Of a stretch of DNA of 64,000 nt, positions 17,242 to 26,140 are shown piece after piece. Positions within the stretch are counted from its first letter, which is position 1; each line of letters opens with the position of its first letter. The notes below the pieces were generated by a model. That model did not search any database and was not told the origin of the DNA. It saw only the letters and a list, made by a program, of their open reading frames with translations. The translations under genes and the position numbers were made by a program. The stretch covers positions 1 to 64,000 of the forward strand of contig NZ_SLXO01000006.1 in assembly GCF_004341375.1 (NCBI RefSeq). Direction: 5' to 3'. The DNA is from Rhodothalassium salexigens DSM 2132 (GTDB lineage: Bacteria > Pseudomonadota > Alphaproteobacteria > Sphingomonadales > Rhodothalassiaceae).

Positions 17242-17772
17242 ATGGACCCCTGGTTGCTGGCCGGCTCCGTGCTCGGCATCGCCTTACTGGTAGCGATGAA
17301 CTGGGCGCTCGGCCATTGGCAGGGCGCCCGGATTGACGATGGCCAGGCGGCCGCCGCGCGCTACGCCCGCGACCATTGGGACGACCGGATCGACGATGTG
17401 GTGGTCGACCGATCCGGCCGGCTGGCGCTTCTGTGGCTCAATGGCGGGGCGGCGCTCGGTCTGGTACAGACGCTGGGCGACCGGATGGTCACCCGGCGCC
17501 TCACCGCCGACGCCCTGCGTTCGCCCGACCGCTCTGCAACCGCCGCCCCCCTGCCCGCCCCTCCGGCAACCGCCTTGAGCGAGCGCTCGGGTGCGCCTAC
17601 ACTCCATCTGCGTATCGCCGACCTGTCGCGGTCCCGCTACAGGCTGGTCCTCGACGACCGGGCCGAAGCGGTCCGTTGGGCCGACCGCCTCGATAGAATG
17701 GCGGCGGCCGCAGCCGACCGACCGCACAAGGGCGCCAGCGGCGCGCCCCCGGGTGCCGGACCGGCCCGCTGA
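17242..17772 (+). CDS. Unknown single-pass membrane protein
   Basis: A 176-residue protein. Residues 4-24 (WLLAGSVLGIALLVAMNWAL) form a membrane anchor. A predicted soluble region with strand-like segments (DDVVVDRSGRLALLWLNG and LHLRIADLSRSRYRLVLDD) follows, split by a proline/alanine-rich linker near residues 95-120. The ATG follows GAGAGGG closely. It sits 30 bases after the PAS-like gene and 111 before the hydroxylase gene on the same strand, so a shared transcript is plausible. I do not recognise a named family. Confidence 0.7.
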   Translation: MDPWLLAGSVLGIALLVAMNWALGHWQGARIDDGQAAAARYARDHWDDRIDDVVVDRSGRLALLWLNGGAALGLVQTLGDRMVTRRLTADALRSPDRSATAAPLPAPPATALSERSGAPTLHLRIADLSRSRYRLVLDDRAEAVRWADRLDRMAAAAADRPHKGASGAPPGAGPAR

Positions 17773-17883
17773 GCCGCGCGGCGCGGGGACCATTGGGGCG
17801 GTCGCGGGAGGGTACCGGCGGGTGGCCGGCGACGTCGGGCCACACAGTCGGCCGGGCCGAACAGTCTGGGGAGGGAGACAGGC

Positions 17884-18858
17884 ATGACATTGGCGCCATG
17901 GCCCAATCCGGTCGACTATGCGATCCCGGTGTTCGTGCTGTCGATCCTGGCGGAAATGCTCTATGGCCGGCTGACCGGGCGGGTCAGCCACGAACCCCGC
18001 GACAGTTTGACCAGCCTGACCATGGGGCTCGGCTCGACCGTCGCCGGCGCGCTGTTCGCCGCCGCCATCTTCACCGTCGGCGCCTTCGTCTGGCAGCATT
18101 TCCGCCTGCTCGACATCCCGCGCACCTGGTGGGCGCTGGTCATCGCCTTCGTGCTCGACGACCTGCGCTACTATTGGTTCCACCGGCTGTCGCACCGGGT
18201 GCGCTGGTTCTGGGCCAGCCATGTGATCCACCACAGCTCGCAGCACTACAATCTGACCACCGCGCTGCGCCAGACCTGGACCGGCTTCTTCTCGGCCACC
18301 TGGGTGTTCAAGCTGCCGCTGTTCCTGATCGGCTTCGACCCGGTGTTGATCGCCTTCGTCGGCGGGCTCAACCTGATCTATCAGTTCTGGATCCACACCG
18401 AGGCGATCGACCGCCTGCCGCGCTGGGTCGAGGCGTTCTTCAACACGCCGAGCCATCACCGGGTCCATCACGCCACCAACCCCGACTATCTGGACGCCAA
18501 CTATGCCGGCACGCTGATCGTCTGGGACCGCATGTTCGGCACCTTTGTGCCCGAGCGCCGGGAGGAGCCGTGTCGGTACGGCATTGTACACAACCTGGCC
18601 AGTTTTAACCCCCTCATCGTCGCCTTTCACGAGTGGATCGGGTTGATCCGCGACCTGGTGTCGGCGCGCTCCTGGCGCGACCGGCGCGGCTATGCCTTCG
18701 GGCCGCCCGGCTGGTCGCCCGACGGGTCGCGGCTGACCACCGACACGCTCAAGGCCCGATGGGCACAGCATCGCCGGGCCCTGAGCGGGCCGCGCAAGGC
18801 GCCCGTCGCCGACGGCACCGCATCGCCCACCTCCCGCCAACCGGAGGCCGCAGAATGA
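17884..18858 (+). CDS. Fatty acid hydroxylase/sterol desaturase superfamily enzyme
   Basis: A 324-residue integral membrane di-iron oxygenase that hydroxylates or desaturates a lipid. All three histidine clusters are present: HRLSH (about residue 101), HVIHHSSQHYN and, near residue 198, HHRVHH. Four or so membrane helices lie before and between them, such as STVAGALFAAAIFTVGAFVW and LPLFLIGFDPVLIAFVGG. The start codon has GGGAGG upstream. The C-terminus overlaps the next start by four bases (ATGA), implying translational coupling with the Rid-family gene. Possible substrates include hopanoids, carotenoids or fatty acids; the hopanoid link is only suggested by shc in the same region. Confidence 0.92.
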   Translation: MTLAPWPNPVDYAIPVFVLSILAEMLYGRLTGRVSHEPRDSLTSLTMGLGSTVAGALFAAAIFTVGAFVWQHFRLLDIPRTWWALVIAFVLDDLRYYWFHRLSHRVRWFWASHVIHHSSQHYNLTTALRQTWTGFFSATWVFKLPLFLIGFDPVLIAFVGGLNLIYQFWIHTEAIDRLPRWVEAFFNTPSHHRVHHATNPDYLDANYAGTLIVWDRMFGTFVPERREEPCRYGIVHNLASFNPLIVAFHEWIGLIRDLVSARSWRDRRGYAFGPPGWSPDGSRLTTDTLKARWAQHRRALSGPRKAPVADGTASPTSRQPEAAE

Positions 18859-19271
18859 CCACCACCGCCCCCGACCAGCAGATACCGCGAACGGCCAGTT
18901 CGGGCTCGCCCTATGAAACGATCATCGGCTTTTCACGCGCCATCCGCCGCGGCCCGCATATCTGGCTCGCCGGCACCGGCCCGTTGGACCCCCAAGGCAA
19001 CACCGCCTGCCCGGGCGACGGCTACGGCCAGGCGCGGCGTTGTCTGACGATCCTGGTGGAGGCGTTACACGCCCTCGACGCGCGGGCGGAGGATGTGGTG
19101 CGCACCCGCCTGCTGGTCACCGACATGAGCCGATGGGAAGAGATCGCCCGCGCCCATGGCGAGGTGTTCGGCCGAATTCGACCCGCCGCCACGTTGGTCG
19201 GGGTGGCGGCGCTCGCCCGGCCCGATTGGCTGGTGGAGATCGAGGCCGAAGCGTTCATCGAGCGGGCCTGA
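18855..19271 (+). CDS. Rid (YjgF/YER057c/UK114) family protein lacking the usual active-site Arg
   Basis: A 138-residue protein of the Rid family, which forms homotrimers with active sites at subunit interfaces. Features: HIWLAGTGPLDPQGN in place of the usual SGQ segment, ALDARAEDVVRTRLLVTDMSRW, and RPAATLVGVAALARPDWLVEIEAEAFI. In RidA proper the segment reads PARS/T and its Arg (Arg105 in E. coli) holds the substrate carboxylate; here that position is Ala. It therefore probably is not an enamine/imine deaminase and fits the divergent Rid4-7 groups. It overlaps the hydroxylase gene by four bases and has its own GGAGG. Confidence 0.85.
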   Translation: MTTTAPDQQIPRTASSGSPYETIIGFSRAIRRGPHIWLAGTGPLDPQGNTACPGDGYGQARRCLTILVEALHALDARAEDVVRTRLLVTDMSRWEEIARAHGEVFGRIRPAATLVGVAALARPDWLVEIEAEAFIERA

Positions 19272-19413
19272 GAGCGCCGCCCGGAGACAGAACCGGGCTC
19301 AGACGGGGCCGACGGAGACCGCTGACCACGAACCGCGACCCGGACATGGCGTTGCACAAGCGTTCCCGAACCCGGCATTCTGGCACCAAACATTCCGGCG
19401 CCAAGCGCCTGGG

Positions 19414-19746
19414 TCAGCGGGCGCGCCCTCCGCCCCCCTGACGGGCAGACGACTGGTCGCCCGCTCCTATGCTTGCCTCCGGGCTGGGCTCTGAAGACCC
19501 TGGCGCATCGATGCGGCGTTGGCGGGCGCGCCACCAATCGAAGCCGGCGCCGAGCCACAGGCCCAAGCCGCCCCCGAAACCTGCGCCCACGCCAGCCACG
19601 CCGGCCAGATTGCCGATCAGCGCGCCGCCGATCAGGCCGGTGAAGATGAACACCCCAAGGGCGCTCATCTCGCCGCCGCGGCGGGTCGCCCAGATCGTGA
19701 ACGCGATGCCCAGCGCCCAAAACAACAGCAACGGATACAGCAGCAT
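19414..19746 (-). CDS. Small hydrophobic membrane protein, unknown
   Basis: A 110-residue protein with an N-terminal membrane helix (LLYPLLLFWALGIAFTIWA) and a glycine-rich second segment (GLIGGALIGNLAGVAGVGAG) resembling glycine-zipper membrane proteins. A charged tail follows. The ATG at 19746 has AAGGAGCG at good distance, the main reason to accept it. It is divergent from mlaE and converges on the Rid gene. No named family recognised. Confidence 0.68.
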   Translation of the reverse strand: MLLYPLLLFWALGIAFTIWATRRGGEMSALGVFIFTGLIGGALIGNLAGVAGVGAGFGGGLGLWLGAGFDWWRARQRRIDAPGSSEPSPEASIGAGDQSSARQGGGGRAR

Positions 19747-19926
19747 GGTCGCTCCTTTCGCTGCCACCAGCGTGTAACAGAGCCGGCCGCGTCGGACCAC
19801 CGCTTTCGCCCGCCGTGCACCGGCCTGCGCGCCCCTGCGGCGATATCGCCCGGCTGTGTTTTGGCTTGCAAGGACGCCGCCCGGCGGCCAAGGTGCGCGC
19901 CGGTCGCAGCAGACGAGGACGCCGCC

Positions 19927-20715
19927 TTGATCCACCTTTTGCACGACTTTCTGGTCATCGTCGGACGCTATGCGATCAGCGCCTTCGCCGCCATCGGGCG
20001 GCTGAGCGGCTTTGCCGGCAGCGCGCTGAGCCACATCGTCCGTCCGCCGCTCTATCTGGGCCTGACCGGCCGGCAGATGCTGTCGATCGGCTATTTCTCG
20101 CTGCCCGTGGTGGGTCTGACCGCGCTGTTCACCGGCTCGGCGCTGGCCCAGCAGGTCTATATCGCCTCGACCCGGTTCAACGCCGAAAGCGCGGTCGCCA
20201 GCGTCAATGTGATCGCCATCGTGCGCGAGTTGGGCCCGGTGCTCGGCGGCTTGATGGTCGCCGGCCGGGTGTCGTCGGCGATGGCCGCCGAATTGGGCAC
20301 CATGCGGGTCACCGAACAGATCGACGCGCTGACCACCCTGTCCACCGACCCGATGAAGTATCTGGTCGTCCCGCGCCTGATCGCCGCAGTGGTCACCCTG
20401 CCGCTTCTGGTCATCGTCGCCAACACCATCGGCGTGTTCGGCGGCTTTGTGGTGGCAACCCAGCGGCTCGGCTTCAACGCGGCGAGCTATCTGCAGGTCA
20501 CCGTCGACTATCTGGAAGCCTCGGACGTGATCTCGTCGCTGGTCAAGGCGGCGGTGTTCGGGCTGATCATCGCCATGATGGGCAGCTATCACGGCTATCA
20601 CAGCCGCGGCGGCGCGCAGGGCGTCGGCCGGGCGACCACCAATGCCGTGGTCTCGGCGTTTATCCTGATCCTGCTCGCCAACCTGATCATTACCGTGATG
20701 GTGTTCGGCACATGA
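19927..20715 (+). CDS. mlaE: MlaE-type ABC transporter permease
   Basis: The inner-membrane permease of the Mla-type lipid transporter that exchanges phospholipids with the outer membrane. The 262-residue protein has about five to six membrane segments and family motifs GLTALFTGSALAQQVY, VRELGPVLGGLMVAGRVSSAMAAELGTM (the typical MlaE stretch) and MGSYHGYHSRGGAQGVGRATT near the C-terminus. No ATG fits; the TTG at 19927 with an upstream GAGGA gives the normal family length. mlaF overlaps by four bases. The substrate-binding MlaD gene usually found after mlaF is not here. Confidence 0.9.
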   Translation: MIHLLHDFLVIVGRYAISAFAAIGRLSGFAGSALSHIVRPPLYLGLTGRQMLSIGYFSLPVVGLTALFTGSALAQQVYIASTRFNAESAVASVNVIAIVRELGPVLGGLMVAGRVSSAMAAELGTMRVTEQIDALTTLSTDPMKYLVVPRLIAAVVTLPLLVIVANTIGVFGGFVVATQRLGFNAASYLQVTVDYLEASDVISSLVKAAVFGLIIAMMGSYHGYHSRGGAQGVGRATTNAVVSAFILILLANLIITVMVFGT

Positions 20716-21527
20716 CCATGCCCCAACCGAAAGCCCGCCCCGACACCGACACCGGCCCCGCGGCCAAGATCCGCCTCGACGGCGTGACCAAGCGCTTCGG
20801 GGCCAAGACCGTGCTCGACGGCCTGAGCGTCGCGGTCGGCGAGGGCCAGAGCCTGGTGATCATCGGCGGCTCGGGCTCGGGCAAGTCGGTGACCTTGAAA
20901 TGCATCCTGGGGCTGTTGCGCGCCGACGCCGGCCATATCTGGGTCGACGGCCAGGACGTCACCACCATGTCGGAGCGCGAGCGCAAAACGATGCTCAAGC
21001 GCTTTGGCATGCTGTTCCAGGGCGCGGCCCTGTTCGACAGCCTGCCGGTGTGGGAGAATGTCGCCTTCGGGCTGATCCAGGGCCGCGGGGTCAAGCGCCG
21101 CGACGCGCGCGACATCGCCATCGACAAGCTGGCGCGCGTCGGCCTCGCCGCCGATGTGGGGGCGCTCTTTCCCGCCGAATTGTCGGGCGGCATGCAGAAG
21201 CGCGTCGGGCTGGCCCGCGCCATCGCCACCGAGCCCGAGATCATCTTCTTCGACGAGCCGACCACCGGGCTTGACCCGATCATGGCCGACGTGATCAACG
21301 ACCTGATCGTCGAGTGCGTGCGCGACCTGGGCGCCACCACCATTTCGATCACCCACGACATGGCGTCGGCGCGCAAGATCGCCCATACCATGGCGATGAT
21401 CTATCACGGCCGCATCATCTGGTCGGGACCGGCAGCCCAGATCGACCAGAGCGGCAACGACTATGTGGACCAGTTCATCCACGGCCGCGCCGAAGGGCCG
21501 ATCCGTATGGAAGTGCTCAAGGGCTGA
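20712..21527 (+). CDS. mlaF: MlaF-type ABC transporter ATP-binding protein
   Basis: The ATPase driving the MlaE permease. The 271-residue protein has Walker A GGSGSGKS (about residues 56-63), a Q-loop in FGMLFQGAALFDSL, the ABC signature ELSGGMQKRVGLARAI, Walker B EIIFFDEPTTGLDP and the switch His in ISITHDM. The LFQGAALFDSLPVWENV stretch is characteristic of MlaF rather than other importers. The start ATG overlaps the mlaE stop (ATGA); an alternative ATG lies six bases on. It is followed not by mlaD but by an acetyltransferase gene 198 bases later. Confidence 0.92.
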   Translation: MTMPQPKARPDTDTGPAAKIRLDGVTKRFGAKTVLDGLSVAVGEGQSLVIIGGSGSGKSVTLKCILGLLRADAGHIWVDGQDVTTMSERERKTMLKRFGMLFQGAALFDSLPVWENVAFGLIQGRGVKRRDARDIAIDKLARVGLAADVGALFPAELSGGMQKRVGLARAIATEPEIIFFDEPTTGLDPIMADVINDLIVECVRDLGATTISITHDMASARKIAHTMAMIYHGRIIWSGPAAQIDQSGNDYVDQFIHGRAEGPIRMEVLKG

Positions 21528-21725
21528 GGCGGCGCCCTTTGCGGGCCGGCCGTCACGGCGCGCGCCGCGACACCGGGCAACCGCCGCCGAGCCGTGGACG
21601 CCGACCCGTGGACGCCGCCCCCGGGCCCGGGCCGCGCTCCGGCGGCCAGCGTCCATGACGGGCCGCACGGCCTTGTGCCGATGCGGGCACCCCGCCCCCC
21701 ATGCCCACCGCCCGAGGACACCATC

Positions 21726-22352
21726 ATGCCCCAGGTTTTCGACAGCCCGTTCGCCGGCGTGCCGCTGTCGCAACAGGTCACCAACCCGAACATCTCGGTC
21801 GGCCGCTACAGCTATTATTCGGGCTATTATCACGGCCACGGCTTCGATGACTGCGCGCGCTATCTGGCGCCCGACCGCGACGATGTGGACCGGCTGATCA
21901 TCGGCAGCTTCTGTTCCATCGGCAGCGGCGCCGCCTTCATCATGGCCGGCAATCAGGGCCACCGCGCCGATTGGGTCAGCACCTTCCCGTTCTTCTATGC
22001 CGGCGGCGGCGATTTCGCCCACGCCCGCGACGGCTTCGAGCGCGCCGGCGACACGGTGGTCGGCAACGATGTCTGGATCGGCACCGAAGCCATGATCCTG
22101 CCCGGCCGGCGCATCGGCGACGGCGCCATCGTCGCCAGCCGCGCCGTGGTCACCGCCGACGTGGCCCCCTATACCGTCGTCGCCGGCAACCCCGCGCGGG
22201 TGATCCGTCAGCGCTTCACCGACGACGAGATCGCGCGGCTGCGCCAGATGGCATGGTGGGATTGGCCGCTCGACCGCATCCAGGCCGCCATGGCACTATT
22301 GTGCGCGGGCGATGTGGCGGGCCTTTACCGCCATTGGCAGCAAACCACATAG
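21726..22352 (+). CDS. CatB-like (xenobiotic) O-acetyltransferase
   Basis: A 208-residue left-handed beta-helix acetyltransferase of the type B chloramphenicol/streptogramin family. It uses acetyl-CoA in the cytoplasm. Evidence: [18 protein letters not shown], the start of the hexapeptide coil at [19 protein letters not shown], the catalytic-type His in GNQGHRADW, and [20 protein letters not shown] with [14 protein letters not shown] at the C-terminal end. Chromosomal members often act on unknown substrates, so drug resistance should not be assumed. The ATG at 21726 follows CGAGGAC. Confidence 0.88.
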   Translation: MPQVFDSPFAGVPLSQQVTNPNISVGRYSYYSGYYHGHGFDDCARYLAPDRDDVDRLIIGSFCSIGSGAAFIMAGNQGHRADWVSTFPFFYAGGGDFAHARDGFERAGDTVVGNDVWIGTEAMILPGRRIGDGAIVASRAVVTADVAPYTVVAGNPARVIRQRFTDDEIARLRQMAWWDWPLDRIQAAMALLCAGDVAGLYRHWQQTT

Positions 22353-22737
22353 CACCCCGTCGGCCGGCTCGGTCCTTGGCGTTCTTCAACCCAAAGATGG
22401 TTAAACAAGGCGGTCACCCAAAGCGCCGCGCAGCCCAAGTCCGCCCTCGCCGGGGCCGCTCGGCCGCGCCGCACCCGCTTTCGCTTAGCGGCTTATTTTT
22501 CATAACTTTAGCCCTATAGACTTGACTTTATTTACTTAAAAAAGCAGCGCCCGACATCTCGGCGCTGGCCCCAGTCATTTCTGAACAAAGACCAAAATTA
22601 CCCTTATCCATTAGGCGGATCTTAAACTATCCGGCGACAAGCTGTTTTCAGCCTCGCTCCGTGCGGCACAAAATCGCCCGTTGCGTGTATTTTCATGTTT
22701 TTTCCACTGCCGACCGTCGGCGCCTCGGAGACCGTCC
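22353..22737. other. AT-rich intergenic gap upstream of the chemoreceptor
   Basis: No gene was found. The part from about 22490 to 22640 is much richer in A and T than its surroundings. It contains TTGACT near 22523 without a well-spaced -10 element for the downstream gene. It also holds a leftward terminator-like hairpin (22538-22567, listed separately) that serves no annotated gene. Confidence 0.6.
22538..22567 (-). terminator. Orphan factor-independent terminator, reading leftward
   Basis: On the minus strand a 7-base-pair stem CAGCGCC / GGCGCTG with a 9-base loop is followed, after GC-type bases, by six T. This is the textbook form. No minus-strand gene ends here: the next ones to the right are far away. 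It could end a small RNA, be a relic, or be chance. Confidence 0.45.
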
Positions 22738-24492
22738 ATGAAACAGATGACAATCCGTAAGAAACTGATTGCTGTCTTTGTCGTCATTTTCGCGCTGACC
22801 TGCTTGCAAGGCTTGTTTTCCATCAACCGCTTGGCCGCGGTTAACCATGCCTCCACGGTGATCACCGAGAACTGGCTGCCAAGCGTCGACCTGATCGGCC
22901 GTATCAACACCCTGACCAGCGACTATCGGATCGCCCAGGGGACTCATGTTATGAACACCGATGCTGCCGAAATCCGCGACGCGGAGACCGCTCTGACCAA
23001 GGTCGACGACCTCATCCGCGAACGCAGCGAAGCCTATGAGCGGCTGATCTCGTCGGAAGAGGAACGCTCGCTGTTCATGCTGTTCCGCGACAAGTGGGCC
23101 GATTATCGGCGGATCAACGAGACGCTGTTTTCGCTGTCCCGGCAGAACCGAAACGAGGAAGCCGCCGCTTTGTTCCGGGGCGAGTCGCTCACCGTGTTCG
23201 AGGAGGCCAGCGCGTTGCTGGTCGAGTTGATTACCTTGAACGATGCCAGCGCCAAGCAGGCCAGCCGGGACGGCGACGCCATGTACGCCATGTCGCGGTT
23301 GTTGATCATCGTCATGGTGCTGGTCGGTGCCCTGGTCGCGGGCGGGGCGGGATGGTTGATGATCCGGGAAATCTCGATGCCGATCCTGTCGATGACCGGC
23401 GCCATGAAGACGCTGGCCGACGGCGACAAGACCGTCGACATTCCCGGCCACGACCGGACCGATGAGATCGGCTCCATGGCCCAGGCGGTGCTGGTGTTCA
23501 AACAGAACATGATCGAGGCCGAGCGACTGGAGGCCCAGGAAGCCGAGGCCCGCGCCGAAGCGCAGCGGCGTGCCCAGCAGGAGGCCGAGGCCGAGCGCGC
23601 CCGGCATGATCGCGAGGCTGAAGAGCGCGCGCGCGAGGCCGAACGCGCGCAGGCCCTGGCCGACCTGACCCAGACCTTCGACCAGGACGTGACCACGGTG
23701 CTGCGCTCGGTCACCCAATCGGCCGGCGACATGCAGAACACGGCCAAAGCCATGACCGGCAAGGTGGAAGAGACCAAACAGCAAGCCACCACCGTGGCGG
23801 CGGCCTCCGACCAGGCGGCCAGCAATGTCCAAACGGTGGCAAGCGCGGCCGAGGAACTGTCCTCGTCGATCAACGAGATCTCCCGCCAGGTGGCAGATGC
23901 CGCCAGCGTCGCCAACAAGGCGACCGAGGAGTCGGGCCGCACCAACGACAAGATCCAGGGCCTGGCCTCGGCCGCCCAGGAGATCGGCGACGTGGTCGGG
24001 CTGATCAACGACATCGCCGCGCAGACCAACTTGCTAGCCTTGAACGCCACGATCGAGGCGGCGCGCGCCGGCGAGGCCGGCAAGGGCTTCGCGGTGGTGG
24101 CGTCCGAGGTCAAGAACCTGGCCATGCAGACCGCCAAGGCCACCGAACAGATCGGCGGCCAGATCACCGACGTGCAGACCGCGACCCACGACGCCGTGGT
24201 GGCGATCCAAACCATCGGCCAGACCATCGACCAGATCAATGAAATCGCCAGCAAGATCGCCAGCGCGGTCGAGGAACAGGGCTCGGCGACCCAGGAGATC
24301 GCGCGCAATATCCAACAGGCATCGGCGGGCACCAGCGAGGTGTCGGCGACCATCGTCGGCGTGACCCAATCGGCCGACGCCAACGGCGCCTCGGCCGAAC
24401 AGGTGCTCGCCGCCTCGCAAGACCTGTCGCAACAAGCCGACACCCTGCGCCACAAGGTCGAGACCTTTCTCACGGCGGTGCGCAACACCTGA
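22738..24492 (+). CDS. Methyl-accepting chemotaxis protein
   Basis: A 584-residue transmembrane chemoreceptor. TM1 is about residues 10-28 and is followed by a periplasmic four-helix sensor with a conserved-type LTSDYRIAQGTHVM region. TM2 is about residues 187-210 (LLIIVMVLVGALVAGGAGWL), then a HAMP domain (REISMPILSMTGAMKTLADGD). A long charged coiled coil rich in Glu/Ala/Arg (about 265-315) precedes the signalling hairpin with DIAAQTNLLALNATIEAARA, which contacts CheA and CheW. The ATG at 22738 has GGAGACC upstream. It stands alone; no che genes are in the window. The stimulus is unknown. Confidence 0.95.
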   Translation: MKQMTIRKKLIAVFVVIFALTCLQGLFSINRLAAVNHASTVITENWLPSVDLIGRINTLTSDYRIAQGTHVMNTDAAEIRDAETALTKVDDLIRERSEAYERLISSEEERSLFMLFRDKWADYRRINETLFSLSRQNRNEEAAALFRGESLTVFEEASALLVELITLNDASAKQASRDGDAMYAMSRLLIIVMVLVGALVAGGAGWLMIREISMPILSMTGAMKTLADGDKTVDIPGHDRTDEIGSMAQAVLVFKQNMIEAERLEAQEAEARAEAQRRAQQEAEAERARHDREAEERAREAERAQALADLTQTFDQDVTTVLRSVTQSAGDMQNTAKAMTGKVEETKQQATTVAAASDQAASNVQTVASAAEELSSSINEISRQVADAASVANKATEESGRTNDKIQGLASAAQEIGDVVGLINDIAAQTNLLALNATIEAARAGEAGKGFAVVASEVKNLAMQTAKATEQIGGQITDVQTATHDAVVAIQTIGQTIDQINEIASKIASAVEEQGSATQEIARNIQQASAGTSEVSATIVGVTQSADANGASAEQVLAASQDLSQQADTLRHKVETFLTAVRNT

Positions 24493-24690
24493 GCCGCCGC
24501 GCGCCGCCCCCTATCGGTTTTTCTTGGCACACCCCGGAGTAGCCCGCCCTGGATCGCCGCCCCTTGGACCGGTCCGGGGCGGATCGGCAGGGGCGGGCCG
24601 CCGCTCCGACGGAAGCGGCGCCCGGTTCATGCACCCCTTTTCAGACCGCCGGCCAGCTGCTAAGCGGAACAAAACGGGATCGCAGGACGC

Positions 24691-26070
24691 ATGGCCAAAG
24701 CGAAGTCGCACTATGTCTGTCAAAGCTGTGGGTCGGTCTATCGGCGCTGGGCCGGCCGTTGCACCGATTGCGGTGCCTGGAACAGCATCGTCGAGGAAGC
24801 GCCGCCGGCCGAGGCCGCCCAGCCCAAAGGCTTGGGCGTCGGCCGCGGCACCACGCTCAAGCTCGTTGGCCTCGCCGACGACGGCCGCATCGACCCGCGC
24901 CTCGAAACCGGGCTGCCCGAACTGGACCGGGCGGTCGGCGGCGGCTTCGTGCCCGGCTCGGCGGTGTTGATCGGCGGCGACCCCGGCATCGGCAAGTCGA
25001 CGCTGCTGCTCCAGGCGCTGGCCGGGCTGGCCCAGGCCGGCCGCCGCGCGGTCTATATCTCGGGCGAAGAGGCCGAGGCCCAGGTGCAACGGCGCGCCGG
25101 GCGGCTCGGGCTGGCCGACGCCGAGGTGCACCTGGCCACCGCCACCAGCCTGCGCGACATCCTGACCACGCTCGACGACGGCCCGGCGCCGCACATCTTG
25201 GTCATCGACTCGATCCAGACGCTTTATGCCGACACGCTCGACAGCGCGCCCGGCACGGTCGCCCAGGTGCGCGCCTGCGCCCAGGCGCTGATCGGCTTCG
25301 CCAAACGGCGCGGCACCGTGGTGCTGCTGGTCGGCCATGTCACCAAGGACGGCCAGATCGCCGGGCCGCGGGTGCTCGAACACATGGTCGACACGGTGCT
25401 CTATTTCGAGGGCGAGCGCGGCCACCCGTTCCGCATCCTGCGCAGCGTCAAGAACCGCTATGGCGGCACCGACGAGATCGGCGTGTTCGAGATGACCGGG
25501 CTCGGGCTCGCCCAGGTGGGCAACCCCTCCGAGATGTTCCTGTCCGACCGCTCGGGCGACGTGTCGGGCTCGGCGGTGTTCGCCGGCGTCGAGGGCACGC
25601 GCCCGGTGCTGGTGGAGATCCAGGCCCTGGTGGCGCCGACCCAGGCCGCCAACCCGCGCCGCACCGTGGTCGGCTGGGACAGCGGCCGGCTGGCCATGGT
25701 GCTGGCGGTGCTGGATGCGCGCTGCGGCTTGGGGCTGGCCGGCGCCGACGTCTATCTCAATGTGGCCGGCGGCCTTAAAATCGCCGAACCCGCCGCCGAC
25801 CTTGCGGTCGCCGCAGCCCTGGTGTCGTCATTGACCGACCGGCCGGTGCCGCCCGAAACCGTGCTGTTCGGCGAAATCAGCCTGTCGGGCGACATCCGCC
25901 CGGTGGCCCAGGCCGACGCGCGGCTCAAGGAGGCCGGCAAGCTCGGTTTCACCCGCGCCTATCTGCCCGCGCGCACCAAGGCGGGCCAGGACGCGGGCCC
26001 GGTGCGCGCCCACGGTCTCGACGGCGTCGCCGACCTGGTCGCCCTGTTCGGCGCCGGCGAAACCGACTAG
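24691..26070 (+). CDS. radA: DNA repair protein RadA (Sms)
   Basis: A RecA-like ATPase that processes recombination intermediates. The 459 residues contain an N-terminal C4 zinc finger (Cys10, Cys13, Cys24, Cys27), then the ATPase core with Walker A GGDPGIGKST. Next come the RadA-specific KNRYG motif (SVKNRYGGTDEIGVFEM) and a C-terminal Lon-like domain (LAGADVYLNVAGGLKI, LFGEISLSGDIRPV). It is a complete, typical-length gene. It is followed by cvpA and purF, a common alphaproteobacterial order. Confidence 0.96.
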   Translation: MAKAKSHYVCQSCGSVYRRWAGRCTDCGAWNSIVEEAPPAEAAQPKGLGVGRGTTLKLVGLADDGRIDPRLETGLPELDRAVGGGFVPGSAVLIGGDPGIGKSTLLLQALAGLAQAGRRAVYISGEEAEAQVQRRAGRLGLADAEVHLATATSLRDILTTLDDGPAPHILVIDSIQTLYADTLDSAPGTVAQVRACAQALIGFAKRRGTVVLLVGHVTKDGQIAGPRVLEHMVDTVLYFEGERGHPFRILRSVKNRYGGTDEIGVFEMTGLGLAQVGNPSEMFLSDRSGDVSGSAVFAGVEGTRPVLVEIQALVAPTQAANPRRTVVGWDSGRLAMVLAVLDARCGLGLAGADVYLNVAGGLKIAEPAADLAVAAALVSSLTDRPVPPETVLFGEISLSGDIRPVAQADARLKEAGKLGFTRAYLPARTKAGQDAGPVRAHGLDGVADLVALFGAGETD

Positions 26071-26140
26071 ACCTTGACCAGCACCCGGGGCGGCGGCTTG
26101 GGCGTCGCCAGTGCAACGGCATCAAGCGGAGGGATCGGCA

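Noticed and set aside
21726-22352. Reading the CatB-like acetyltransferase as an acquired antibiotic-resistance gene
   Set aside because: Its composition matches the chromosome, there is no mobile element nearby, and chromosomal relatives of this family often have other substrates.
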